Shown here piece after piece: positions 28,471-38,121 of a DNA stretch of 44,747 nucleotides. Where the stretch lies: the NCBI GenBank assembly GCA_003142795.1, contig PLNN01000037.1, forward strand, positions 7,680-52,426. The letters run 5' to 3'. This DNA is from Candidatus Omnitrophota bacterium. Lineage in GTDB: Bacteria; Omnitrophota; Gorgyraeia; 2-01-FULL-45-10. The position numbers and the translations under genes are program-made. Numbering within the stretch: the first letter of the stretch is position 1; each line of letters starts with the position of its first letter. The notes under the pieces were generated by a model. It was given only the letters and a program-made list of their open reading frames with translations. It was not told where the DNA came from and did not search any database.

Positions 28471-28659
28471 ATGCCTAACAGTTTACGCAAATCAAATAGG
28501 GTAAGCAGGATCAGCGCGGTAAGTGCAAATACGCTTATCGAGAGGCTAAGGAAGACGCGTGCGCTCAGCTGTAATCCTTCCGATGTCGGGATGGACAGTT
28601 ATTTAGACTGGCTGGCCCGGTGCGGAAAAGCATATTTTTTGACAGGTAAAGTATCCTAA
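28471..28659 (+). CDS. Small hypothetical protein (62 aa) between mraZ and rsmH
   Basis: Ribosome-binding site AAGGAGGtgtatt-ATG; MPNSLRKSNRVSRISAVSANTLIERLRKTRALSCNPSDVGMDSYLDWLARCGKAYFLTGKVS. Confidence 0.65.
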   Translation: MPNSLRKSNRVSRISAVSANTLIERLRKTRALSCNPSDVGMDSYLDWLARCGKAYFLTGKVS

Positions 28660-28677
28660 TATAAAACGTAACAAAAT

Positions 28678-29577
28678 TTGGCAGGCAGGTCTTTTGTGCA
28701 TCAACCGGTAATGCTTAAAGAAGTCATAAGTTCTTTGAATTTAAAAGAAGGCGACATTATTTTGGACGCGACAGTAGGCGGCGGAGGTCACGCCAGGGCG
28801 ATACTTGACAAGATAGCGCCAAGTGGTAAACTTATTGGGATAGACGCGGATCCGGCGGCGATCGCCAGAGTCCATGAAAATCTCATGGATCTCGAAGGAT
28901 CTTTTAAGTTAATAAACGCGAATTTCAGGAATATAGATAGAGTTCTTTCGAAGGAAGGGGTCAAAACGATCAATGCAGCCTTGCTGGATGTAGGCATTTC
29001 TTCCTACCAGATAGAAGACGGCTCGCGAGGGTTCAGTATAAAAGAGAACGCGCGGCTGGACATGAGGATGGATCCGAGCATAGAAATAAGCGCTTACGAT
29101 GTCGTTAATAGATACAGAGAAAGCGACCTCTCGGACATAATATTGCGTTACGGCGAAGAGCGTTTTAATAAGAGGATAGCCAGGTTCATAGTTGATGCGC
29201 GGTCGCAAAAGCCTATAGAGACGACACACGAGTTGGCTGAAATAGTGCGCAGGGCTGTCGGGTCATGGGGCAAGAGGAGCAAGATCGATCCGGCAACAAG
29301 AACTTTTCAGGCGATACGCATAGCCGTCAATGATGAGCTGGGAGCGTTGGAGGAAGGATTAAAGAAGACAGTCTCCTGGCTGGATATAGGAAGCAGGATC
29401 GCGGTCATATCATTTCATTCGTTGGAAGACAGGATAGTAAAAAATTTGTTTAAAGGATATGCCGCTTTAGGAGTATTAAAAGTAATAACAAAGAAACCAA
29501 TTCGGCCGCAGGATGACGAGACCATGATGAATCCGCGTTCGCGGAGCGGCCGGTTAAGAGTTGCTGAAAGGATATAG
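28678..29577 (+). CDS. rsmH: 16S rRNA (cytosine1402-N4)-methyltransferase (TTG start)
   Basis: HQPVMLKEVI, DATVGGGGHARAIL, IGIDADPAAI, DVGISSYQIEDGSRGFS, FHSLEDRIVKNLF. Confidence 0.95.
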   Translation: MAGRSFVHQPVMLKEVISSLNLKEGDIILDATVGGGGHARAILDKIAPSGKLIGIDADPAAIARVHENLMDLEGSFKLINANFRNIDRVLSKEGVKTINAALLDVGISSYQIEDGSRGFSIKENARLDMRMDPSIEISAYDVVNRYRESDLSDIILRYGEERFNKRIARFIVDARSQKPIETTHELAEIVRRAVGSWGKRSKIDPATRTFQAIRIAVNDELGALEEGLKKTVSWLDIGSRIAVISFHSLEDRIVKNLFKGYAALGVLKVITKKPIRPQDDETMMNPRSRSGRLRVAERI

Positions 29578-29580
29578 ATA

Positions 29581-29967
29581 ATGAGGTTCTTTAGATCGAT
29601 ACTATTTGTAATGTTCATGACGCTGGCAGCATTGATATACGTGCACCAGCAGGTCGAGCTCGTCAAATTGAGCTATTCTATAGAATGTAAAGAGAAGAAG
29701 CTCAAAGATGTTCTTGACCACAGGGAAAGCCTGGGATATAATATCGACAACCTGGAATCTCCCGGCAGGCTGGAGCAGGTTTTGTTATCGCGCAAGATAG
29801 ATGTAGGATTTCCAAGAAGAGGTAATATCGTAGGCGCCACAAAACTTGCATCAGGAATGAGGAATGAAGATCGCATGCGCGCAACGTTCGCGGACAGGAA
29901 GATAAGTTTTCTGGGATTCCTGGACTTCTTCAGCCCAAGGGCAGAGGCACAGGCCAAAGAAAAATGA
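29581..29967 (+). CDS. FtsL-like division protein
   Basis: Short N-terminal TM then heptad-like segment, in the canonical ftsL position between rsmH and ftsI. Confidence 0.6.
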   Translation: MRFFRSILFVMFMTLAALIYVHQQVELVKLSYSIECKEKKLKDVLDHRESLGYNIDNLESPGRLEQVLLSRKIDVGFPRRGNIVGATKLASGMRNEDRMRATFADRKISFLGFLDFFSPRAEAQAKEK

Positions 29968-30042
29968 AACCTTCGGATCCGTCTTGGCCGAAGGATAATA
30001 AAGCTTAACACCGAAGTACGTTTTCGAGGGTTTTCGTAATCC

Positions 30043-31725
30043 GTGCATAGCGGAATCTTTAGGGCGCGGCAAATTGCCGTATTCGTCTGTTTTCTTCTCG
30101 CGTTATCTATCCTGATAATACGATTATTCTATCTGCAGGTCTTCCAGCATGAATTTTATTACAAATTAGCCAACGAACAGCATACCGTTTCCGCAGAGGT
30201 ACAATCCAAACGCGGCGCCATATTCGATTCTCATATGCGCGTTCTTGCCGTCAATCTTAACAGCGATTCCGTCTTTGCCAATCCGAGGGTTGTAAAGACC
30301 AAAAGGCTTGTCGCCAGAAAACTTTCTTCCATATTAAAAATAAGCGAGAATGTTATCCTTCAAAAACTTTCGCGCGATAAAGGCTTCCTGTGGATAAAGA
30401 GGAAGATCTCCGGCCAGGAATCATCGCAGATGAAAGACCTGAAGATCGACGGCATAGGGATCGTCAGGGAGTCGAAGAGGTTCTATCCCAACAGATCTTT
30501 AGCGTGTCACGTGCTCGGGACGGCCGACATCGATAATAAAGGTCTTGAAGGCCTGGAATTATATTACAATAAGTACCTGAAAGGCGAGAGCGGCTGGCTG
30601 ATATCGACGCAGGACGCGAAGCGAAAGATACTCGAATCCTATCAATACGAATTTATCCCCCCGAAGAACGGCTTCAACCTTGTGCTTACCATCGACGAAG
30701 TGATCCAGAATATAGCGGAACGCGAATTGTATACTATGTACAAGAAGTACAATGCCAAAGGCGCTTCGATAATAGTTATGGACCCCCGGTCAGGCGACAT
30801 CCTGGCGCTCGCCAATTTCCCTAATTATGACCTGAACGAGCTGACGAAAAGGCCTGTCGATGCCATCAGGGACAGGGCCATAAATGATTTTTTTGAACCG
30901 GGAAGCGTATTTAAGATAGTTACGGCCTCAGCTGCGCTGGATGCGGACGCAGTTAAACTTGATGATAAATTTGACTGTGAGAACGGTGCATGGAAAATAG
31001 GTAGAAGGACATTGCACGATCATAGTCCCTATGGTATCCTGACATTTAAAGAGATCATTGAAAAATCCAGTAATATCGGCACAGTGAAGGCAGCCAGCCG
31101 CCTGGGCCCGGCGAGGATGTATAAGTACATGAAGGCATTCGGTTTTTATGACAGATCCGGCGTCGATCTGCCCGGCGAGGTCGTAGGCATAAACAGGGAC
31201 CCTTCCAAGTGGTCAGGGACCAGCATGTATGCCATCCCGATGGGGCAGGAAGTGACGACGACTGCCATGCAGCTGGCATGCGCGATATCGGCGATCGCGA
31301 ATAACGGTTTTCTGGTGAAGCCGCGGATAGTGAAAGAGATCGTAGACGATAACGGTAAAGAGATAAGAGAACCTCCTCCCAGGGTCTTTAAGAAGGTGAT
31401 GACGCCTTTGACGGCAGTTAAGATGAGGAGCGTGTTGCTGGGCGTTGTCGAGGTCGGAACAGGAAAAAAGGCAAAGCCGGAAGATTATGACGCGGGAGGT
31501 AAGACCGGCACAGCCCAGAAGGTCGATCCGGGTGGCACCTACTCGCATAACAGGTTCGTCGCTTCGTTCATAGGTTTTGCGCCCGTCCAGAGGCCGATCC
31601 TCAGCGTTGTGGTGTGCATTGATGAGCCGCATCCTGTATATTACGGCGGAGATGTCGCCGCCCCTGTATTCAAAAATGTGGTGAATGAATCGATCAAATA
31701 TCTTACTGCGAAAGGCACCGTCTGA
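30043..31725 (+). CDS. ftsI: Penicillin-binding protein, FtsI/PBP2 type (GTG start)
   Basis: FEPGSVFKIVTA (SxxK), KSSNIG (SxN), GGKTGTAQKV (KTG). Confidence 0.93.
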   Translation: MHSGIFRARQIAVFVCFLLALSILIIRLFYLQVFQHEFYYKLANEQHTVSAEVQSKRGAIFDSHMRVLAVNLNSDSVFANPRVVKTKRLVARKLSSILKISENVILQKLSRDKGFLWIKRKISGQESSQMKDLKIDGIGIVRESKRFYPNRSLACHVLGTADIDNKGLEGLELYYNKYLKGESGWLISTQDAKRKILESYQYEFIPPKNGFNLVLTIDEVIQNIAERELYTMYKKYNAKGASIIVMDPRSGDILALANFPNYDLNELTKRPVDAIRDRAINDFFEPGSVFKIVTASAALDADAVKLDDKFDCENGAWKIGRRTLHDHSPYGILTFKEIIEKSSNIGTVKAASRLGPARMYKYMKAFGFYDRSGVDLPGEVVGINRDPSKWSGTSMYAIPMGQEVTTTAMQLACAISAIANNGFLVKPRIVKEIVDDNGKEIREPPPRVFKKVMTPLTAVKMRSVLLGVVEVGTGKKAKPEDYDAGGKTGTAQKVDPGGTYSHNRFVASFIGFAPVQRPILSVVVCIDEPHPVYYGGDVAAPVFKNVVNESIKYLTAKGTV

Positions 31726-33236
31726 TGCAGCTTAAAGATATTTTAAACGGAATAAAATTCAAAGCCAACGACCCCATCGATTGTATTGAAGTGAATAGAG
31801 TTGTGTGCGATTCACGCCTGGTGAAACCGGGAGATATGTTCATCGCGTTCAGGGGGTACGCAATGGACGGTGCGCGGTTCATCAATGACGCAGTCGCCAA
31901 CGGCGCGGCGATAATTTTGGCAGAGAAAGATTTCAGCGCGCCGGCGAATATAAAGAAGATATTGATCGACGATTCCAGGGCCGGGCTTCCCGTAATAGCC
32001 GGTAATTTTTATAGCCATCCTTCGCAAAAATTAAAAGTGATAGGGGTGACCGGCACTAACGGTAAGACTACAATAACTTACATAATTGAGAATATCCTGA
32101 AATGCGCCGGAAAAATATCGGGTGTCATCGGCACCATAAATTACAGGATAAAAGATAAGATCATTCCTGCCAGGAATACTACGCCGGGGCCTTTGGAATT
32201 GCAGGCGATGCTTGCCGAAATGGTCCGTCAGGATATCGGCTTTGCAGTAATGGAGGTGTCGAGCCATTCGCTGGACCAGCACAGGGTCGACGGCGTTCTC
32301 TTCGATGCGGCCATTTTAACCAATATAACGGGCGACCATCTCGATTATCATAAAACGATCGAGAACTATCTCAATGCGAAGGTAAAGATATTCGGCCATC
32401 TTAAGTCTGGCGGGACCGCCATATTGAATAATGATGACGAAAAGGTTGCGGCGATAAAACTGTCCCTTAATAAACAAGTCCTGACTTACGGGATAAAAGA
32501 GAATGCGGATATAACCTGCGAAGACCTGAAACTTTCATTGAACAATTCGAAGTTTACCGTGAAAACTCCGGCAGGCTCTTTTAAAGCGGATACGCGATTG
32601 ATAGGTTCGCACAATGTTTCGAATATGCTCGCGGCTATAGCGACTAGTTTCGCTCTCGGTATAGACCCGAAGGCAATAGAGAAAGGCGTATGCACAGCCG
32701 CGTTCGCGCCCGGAAGGCTCGAGCCGGTCGAAGGACCGCAGCCTTTTAAGGTCTTCGTGGATTACGCGCACACAGAAGATGCGCTTCGCAATGTTTTAGG
32801 TTTATTGAGGGCCGCGGCGGATTCGCGGATAATTACCGTTTTCGGATGCGGCGGCAACAGGGACCGGACAAAAAGACCGCTTATGGGCAAGGCCGCGTGC
32901 GAATTGTCGGATCGCGTCGTCGTAACATCCGATAATCCGCGTTTTGAAGAGCCGCGAGATATTATAAACGAGATAGAAGCCGGCATAAAAGGAAGGTTCT
33001 CGAATTACGATATAGTTATTGACAGGCGCCAGGCAATAGCCAGGGCGCTTGAGCTTGCCTCGGCAGGCGATTGCGTCTTGATCGCTGGTAAAGGCCACGA
33101 GGATTACCAGATCATAAAGGATAACGTGATGCCGTTCGATGACTGCGTAGTAGGGCGTGAAATATTGAGAAAGATGTTTAAGGATGAAAGTAGCGGAAAT
33201 AGTAAAAATAACACAAGGCAAGCTGCTATCAGGTAG
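31725..33236 (+). CDS. murE: UDP-MurNAc-tripeptide synthetase (meso-DAP type predicted)
   Basis: GVTGTNGKTTITY, EVSSHSLDQHRVDGV, TSDNPRFEEPRDII. Confidence 0.95.
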   Translation: MQLKDILNGIKFKANDPIDCIEVNRVVCDSRLVKPGDMFIAFRGYAMDGARFINDAVANGAAIILAEKDFSAPANIKKILIDDSRAGLPVIAGNFYSHPSQKLKVIGVTGTNGKTTITYIIENILKCAGKISGVIGTINYRIKDKIIPARNTTPGPLELQAMLAEMVRQDIGFAVMEVSSHSLDQHRVDGVLFDAAILTNITGDHLDYHKTIENYLNAKVKIFGHLKSGGTAILNNDDEKVAAIKLSLNKQVLTYGIKENADITCEDLKLSLNNSKFTVKTPAGSFKADTRLIGSHNVSNMLAAIATSFALGIDPKAIEKGVCTAAFAPGRLEPVEGPQPFKVFVDYAHTEDALRNVLGLLRAAADSRIITVFGCGGNRDRTKRPLMGKAACELSDRVVVTSDNPRFEEPRDIINEIEAGIKGRFSNYDIVIDRRQAIARALELASAGDCVLIAGKGHEDYQIIKDNVMPFDDCVVGREILRKMFKDESSGNSKNNTRQAAIR

Positions 33237-34551
33237 CCTTAATGCCGATATCGATACGTCAAAGATATTGACCGACTCGAGGACGGCTGCAAAGGGAAGC
33301 TTCTTCGTCGCGCTTACAGGGCCGAACTTTAACGGTAATAATTTTGTCGAATCGGCTTTCGAAAAAGGCGCTGTCGGTGCAATAATTACGAGGCGCGAAG
33401 CGTGCGGTTTGTGGCTCGGGAAGATAGTCATCCTTGTTAAGGATTCGACAAAGGCATTGCAGCAAATAGCCTCCGCGCATCGCAGAAAATTCAAGATACC
33501 GGTCATAGCCGTTACGGGCTCTAACGGCAAAACGACGGCCAAGGATATGATCGCTGCCTGTTTATCGAAAAAATACCGTGTCCTCAAGAACGAGGGGACG
33601 AAGAATAACCATATAGGCGTTCCTCAGACGCTTTTACAGTTAAAACCGGGCCATCAGGCCTGCGTTCTGGAGCTTGGTACAAATCATAAAGGCGAGATAA
33701 GGGATTTAAGCGCGATCGCCAGGCCGACCGTTGCGATCATTACGAATATAGGGCCGTCCCATCTCGAATCCCTGGGGGATCTCGATGGCGTATATGAGGC
33801 AAAAAAAGAGATATTGGATTTTCTCGATAAAAAAGGGACGATCGTCCTGAACGGCGACGATAAATATCTTTCGAGGATAAAAGGCGGCAGGCGCAAAATA
33901 GTGCGGTATGGATTTAAGGGATCGAACGCTTTTTACGCCGAAGGGTTATTGCCGCCGCGTAAGGGGCGCCTTACGTTTGTCGTGAATAAGAAGATGGTCT
34001 TTGAACTGAACATTGTCGGCCGGCATAATATTTATAACGCGCTTGCCGCGATAGCAGTCGCGGACCATTTCAAGATAAGTCACAAGCTGATAAGAGAAGC
34101 CCTTGTTGGATACAGGCCTGCCTCGAAAAGGCTCGACATCAAAAGAATAAACGGCATCGATATTATAGACGATTCATATAATTCAAATCCCCTGTCGATG
34201 ATGTGCGCGCTCGAAACGATAAAGCATTATCCGGCGAACGCCAGATGGGTCGTAGCCGGCGACATGCTTGAACTTGGCAGGGGAGCGGTTCGTTTTCATA
34301 GATCGATCGGCGAGGCAATAGCGAGATCCAATGTGGACGGCATACTGACATTCGGAGAATTCTCCAGGCATATCTTATCGCGCGCCCTGGAGTGCGGGAT
34401 GAAAAAAGAAAAATTGTGGCATTGCCCCGATCACGAAGCGATAACGGGCATATTGAAAAGGATCGTGAAAAAAGGCGATGTGGTGCTGCTCAAGGGGTCG
34501 CGTGGCATGAAGATGGAAGAAGTGTTGAATAAATTAAAAGGACAAAAATAA
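33184..34551 (+). CDS. murF: UDP-MurNAc-tripeptide-D-Ala-D-Ala ligase
   Basis: AVTGSNGKTTAKDMI, LKNEGTKNNHIGVPQTLL, IIDDSYNSNPLSM. Confidence 0.95.
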   Translation: MKVAEIVKITQGKLLSGSLNADIDTSKILTDSRTAAKGSFFVALTGPNFNGNNFVESAFEKGAVGAIITRREACGLWLGKIVILVKDSTKALQQIASAHRRKFKIPVIAVTGSNGKTTAKDMIAACLSKKYRVLKNEGTKNNHIGVPQTLLQLKPGHQACVLELGTNHKGEIRDLSAIARPTVAIITNIGPSHLESLGDLDGVYEAKKEILDFLDKKGTIVLNGDDKYLSRIKGGRRKIVRYGFKGSNAFYAEGLLPPRKGRLTFVVNKKMVFELNIVGRHNIYNALAAIAVADHFKISHKLIREALVGYRPASKRLDIKRINGIDIIDDSYNSNPLSMMCALETIKHYPANARWVVAGDMLELGRGAVRFHRSIGEAIARSNVDGILTFGEFSRHILSRALECGMKKEKLWHCPDHEAITGILKRIVKKGDVVLLKGSRGMKMEEVLNKLKGQK

Positions 34552-34554
34552 CAA

Positions 34555-35643
34555 ATGCTATATTATCTATTGTATCCATTACGTGATTTCTGGTTCGGGT
34601 TCAATGTATTTAAATATATAACTTTCCGCGCGGCCATGGCTAGTCTGACCGCATTCCTGATTTCAGTGATATTCGGGCCGGCCATTATAAACTGGCTTAA
34701 AAAGCTGAATTTCGGCCAGAATATAAGGCGGGATCACGTCGAATCGCTTTACGACCTTCATAAACATAAACAGGGGACCCCGACCATGGGCGGGGTGCTG
34801 ATAATACTTGCGATAGGCCTGTCCACACTCCTGTGGGCCGACATCGCAAATGTTTATGTCTTAATGACCTTGGCAGGATTCCTCTGGCTGGGGCTCGTCG
34901 GATTCACGGATGATTATATAAAAGTAGTAAAGAAAAGGAACCTGGGACTCACCCCGAAGATGAAATTGTTGGGCCAGGTCCTGCTGGGCGTGGTGACGGC
35001 GGTATATGTTATAACCTTTACGCCTATCCCGACGGCGCTCTCCATACCATTCGTTAAGAGCCTTGCGTTGAACCTCGGTATTTTTTATGTCCTTTTCGTT
35101 GTCCTGGTGCTGACAAGCTCAAGCAATGCCGTAAATCTTACCGATGGCCTGGACGGCCTTGCCATAGGCTGCACCCTGATCGTCGCTCTTACATTCTCGG
35201 TTTTAAGTTATATAACCGGTAACTTTAAATTTACCGAATATCTCAATATATTTTATTTGCCGGGGGCAGGCGAATTGGCGGTTTTTTGCACGGCAATGGT
35301 AGGTGCGGGACTCGGCTTCTTGTGGTTCAATTCTTACCCGGCCAACGTTTTCATGGGCGACACCGGCTCGCTTGCGTTGGGAGGCGGCATCGGCATGGTC
35401 GCCGTATTCATAAAGAAAGAGCTTCTCCTGTTCGTTGTGGGGGGCATATTCGTAGCAGAAGCGCTTTCTGTGGTGCTGCAGGTCATATGGTTCAAGACGA
35501 CGAAAAAGAGACTGTTCCTTATGTCGCCCATTCACCATCATTTTCAGCTTCTTGGCTGGGCGGAATCTAAGATAACGATAAGGTTCTGGATAATCGCCAT
35601 AGTAATGGCGTTGTTCAGTTTGGCGACCTTGAAATTACAATAG
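34555..35643 (+). CDS. mraY: Phospho-MurNAc-pentapeptide transferase
   Basis: HKQGTPTMGGVLII, NAVNLTDGLDGLAIGC, FMGDTGSLALGG, SPIHHHFQLLGW. Confidence 0.97.
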   Translation: MLYYLLYPLRDFWFGFNVFKYITFRAAMASLTAFLISVIFGPAIINWLKKLNFGQNIRRDHVESLYDLHKHKQGTPTMGGVLIILAIGLSTLLWADIANVYVLMTLAGFLWLGLVGFTDDYIKVVKKRNLGLTPKMKLLGQVLLGVVTAVYVITFTPIPTALSIPFVKSLALNLGIFYVLFVVLVLTSSSNAVNLTDGLDGLAIGCTLIVALTFSVLSYITGNFKFTEYLNIFYLPGAGELAVFCTAMVGAGLGFLWFNSYPANVFMGDTGSLALGGGIGMVAVFIKKELLLFVVGGIFVAEALSVVLQVIWFKTTKKRLFLMSPIHHHFQLLGWAESKITIRFWIIAIVMALFSLATLKLQ

Positions 35644-35650
35644 AGATCGC

Positions 35651-37021
35651 ATGGATGTAAAAGGCAAAAAGATCACGGTTGTGGGACTGGGGAATAGCGG
35701 TGTCAATGCCGCTATCCTGCTCAATAGTGCCGGCGCTCGAGTATGGGCCACGGATTCTTCCGATACGCCTTCTACAAAAAATATGCGTAAGACCCTGGAG
35801 GCTAAAGGCATCAAGGTCGAGACAGGCAGCCATTCCGAAAGTTTCGTTAAAGACAGCTCCCTCGTTGTCTTGAGCCCCGGAGTTGAGGACAGTTCAGAGC
35901 CTGTCAGGTGGGCCAATAGGTTCAAAATACCGATGATCGGTGAGATGGAGCTGGGCTGCAGGTTCTGCAAGGGCAATATAATCGCCATTACCGGCACAAA
36001 TGGTAAGAGCACAGTCACTACTCTCATAGGTGAGCTCTTAAAGAGCGGCGGCAAGGACACTGTCGTATGCGGGAATATCGGCAATTCTTTGTGCGGGGAA
36101 ATAAGCCGTATAAATAAAAATACATGGGTTGTCCTTGAGGTGAGCTCTTTCCAGCTTGAAAGGATAGAGAATTTTAAACCGCGCATAGCGCTCATACTTA
36201 ATATCAGGGACGATCATATGGATAGATACTCAAAATTCAGCGATTATTTTAACGCGAAGCTGAAGATATTCTCCAATCAGGACGGGGATGATACGCTTAT
36301 CCTTAATTACGACGCAAAAGAATTGCGAGGCCTGGAAGGCAAGGCGCGATCAAAAATTCTATTTTACAGCAGGCTTAAAAAAGCGAAGGGCGCGTATCTG
36401 AAAGATCAAAAGGTATATTGCTTATCCGGCGGTGAAGAGAAAGAGATATGCGCTGTGAATGACATACCCCTTAAAGGCCTGCACAATGTCGAGAATGTGC
36501 TTGCATCTGTGCTTGCAGCAGCGGTAGCCGGTGCCGAGCCAGGCCCGATGAAAGATGTAATAAAGAAATTTAAAGGGCTGTCCCACAGGTTTGAGACGGT
36601 AGCCATCATTGACGGCGTCGATTATATCGACGATTCCAAAGGCACGACGGTCGATTCCACTTACAGGGCGCTTGAATCGTGCGCGAAACCGGTAGTGCTG
36701 ATAGCCGGCGGCAAAGATAAGCATAGCGATTACAGCGCGGTGAAAGATATCGTAAAGAGAAAAGTCAAAGAGCTCGTGCTTATAGGCGAAGCTTCCGGCG
36801 CAATAAGAAAAGCGATCGGTGGCGCTGTCGCTACTCATCAGGCAAAAGACATGTTCGATGCCGTAAGGCTTGCCAGGGGCCTGGCCCAAAAAGACGATAT
36901 AGTGCTGCTGTCGCCCATGTGTTCCAGCTTTGACATGTTCAGCTCTTACAAAGAACGCGGCGAAGTGTTTAAAAAAGCTGTCGATTGCATAAAGGGATCC
37001 TGCCAGAAGGTTAAGATATGA
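35651..37021 (+). CDS. murD: UDP-MurNAc-L-alanine-D-glutamate ligase
   Basis: AITGTNGKSTVTTLIGELL, GNIGNSLCG, EVSSFQLE, DDSKGTTVDST. Confidence 0.95.
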   Translation: MDVKGKKITVVGLGNSGVNAAILLNSAGARVWATDSSDTPSTKNMRKTLEAKGIKVETGSHSESFVKDSSLVVLSPGVEDSSEPVRWANRFKIPMIGEMELGCRFCKGNIIAITGTNGKSTVTTLIGELLKSGGKDTVVCGNIGNSLCGEISRINKNTWVVLEVSSFQLERIENFKPRIALILNIRDDHMDRYSKFSDYFNAKLKIFSNQDGDDTLILNYDAKELRGLEGKARSKILFYSRLKKAKGAYLKDQKVYCLSGGEEKEICAVNDIPLKGLHNVENVLASVLAAAVAGAEPGPMKDVIKKFKGLSHRFETVAIIDGVDYIDDSKGTTVDSTYRALESCAKPVVLIAGGKDKHSDYSAVKDIVKRKVKELVLIGEASGAIRKAIGGAVATHQAKDMFDAVRLARGLAQKDDIVLLSPMCSSFDMFSSYKERGEVFKKAVDCIKGSCQKVKI

Positions 37022-38121
37022 TAGAGATGCGCGGGGTGAGGAGCTCGTTATTCCTGATCGTCACCATCCTTGTAGCGGTCGGGATAGTGATGATATATTC
37101 CGCGAGCGCGATATATGCCGACTCTTCCATGGGAGACAGCCTATATTATTTAAAAAGGCATCTCATATATCTTGCGGCGGGGGTCATCATGATGTTATTC
37201 GCGATGGCAATGGATATAAACAGGCTGAAGCCGCTCGCGAAGCCGATAGTATTTGCCACGATATTTTTGCTATTGCTCGTGCTCGTTCCGCACATAGGGC
37301 GCGTGACTGCAGGCGCGCGCCGGTGGTTCAAATTCGGGCCGATCAATTTCCAGCCATCTGAATTTGCCAAGATCGCGATCATCATATATATGGCAGATCT
37401 CGCGTCGAGAAAAGGGGCTGCGATGAAAAGTTTTATTCACGGTTACCTGCCGGCGGCCATTATTCTCGGCGCCGTTGTCGGGCTGGTGCTCCTGGAGCCC
37501 GACCTGGGCACGGCCATAACGATCTGTTTTATAGTCTTTATAATGTTGTTTGCCGGAGGCGCGAGGGTAACGTATATATGGGCGTCGCTGTTGGCCAGCA
37601 TCCCGGTATTGTACCTGCTTTTATTCAGGGTTTCTTACAGGCGTAAGCGCATGATGGCTTTCCTGAACCCATGGGCCGATAGGCGCGGGACAGGCTTTCA
37701 GATAATCCAGTCTTTTGTGGCCCTCGGGTCCGGCGGCGTGTTAGGCGTCGGCCTGGGACAATCGCGGCAAAAATTGTTTTACCTGCCGGCGTCTCACACA
37801 GATTTCATATTTTCGATAATCGGCGAAGAGCTGGGTTTTATAGGGACGGCATCCATAGTCATATTGTTCGGATTATTCGTGTGGCAGGGGATGAAGATAG
37901 TTTTCAGGGCCGCGAGCACGTTCGAGAGGCTTGTTAGTCTGGGCATAGTCTCATTGGTAGCGCTTGAGGCGATCATCAATATCGGCGTTACTGCGGGAGC
38001 GCTTCCTACGAAAGGATTGCCGCTTCCGTTCATAAGTTACGGCGGCAGCGGGCTGATATTTCATTTAATGGCGATAGGCTTTTTGCTGAACATCGCCAAG
38101 AATTGCGAGACGTGCCAATGA
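37018..38121 (+). CDS. ftsW: SEDS-family glycosyltransferase FtsW
   Basis: GVRSSLFLIVTILVAVGIVMIYSAS, FQPSEFAKIAI, LEPDLGTA, LPLPFISYGGSGLI. Confidence 0.95.
   Translation: MIEMRGVRSSLFLIVTILVAVGIVMIYSASAIYADSSMGDSLYYLKRHLIYLAAGVIMMLFAMAMDINRLKPLAKPIVFATIFLLLLVLVPHIGRVTAGARRWFKFGPINFQPSEFAKIAIIIYMADLASRKGAAMKSFIHGYLPAAIILGAVVGLVLLEPDLGTAITICFIVFIMLFAGGARVTYIWASLLASIPVLYLLLFRVSYRRKRMMAFLNPWADRRGTGFQIIQSFVALGSGGVLGVGLGQSRQKLFYLPASHTDFIFSIIGEELGFIGTASIVILFGLFVWQGMKIVFRAASTFERLVSLGIVSLVALEAIINIGVTAGALPTKGLPLPFISYGGSGLIFHLMAIGFLLNIAKNCETCQ

Noticed and set aside
29970-29994. CCTTCGG...CCGAAGG hairpin between the ftsL-like gene and ftsI
   Set aside because: Only 7 bp with no T tract; not enough to call a terminator or regulator.
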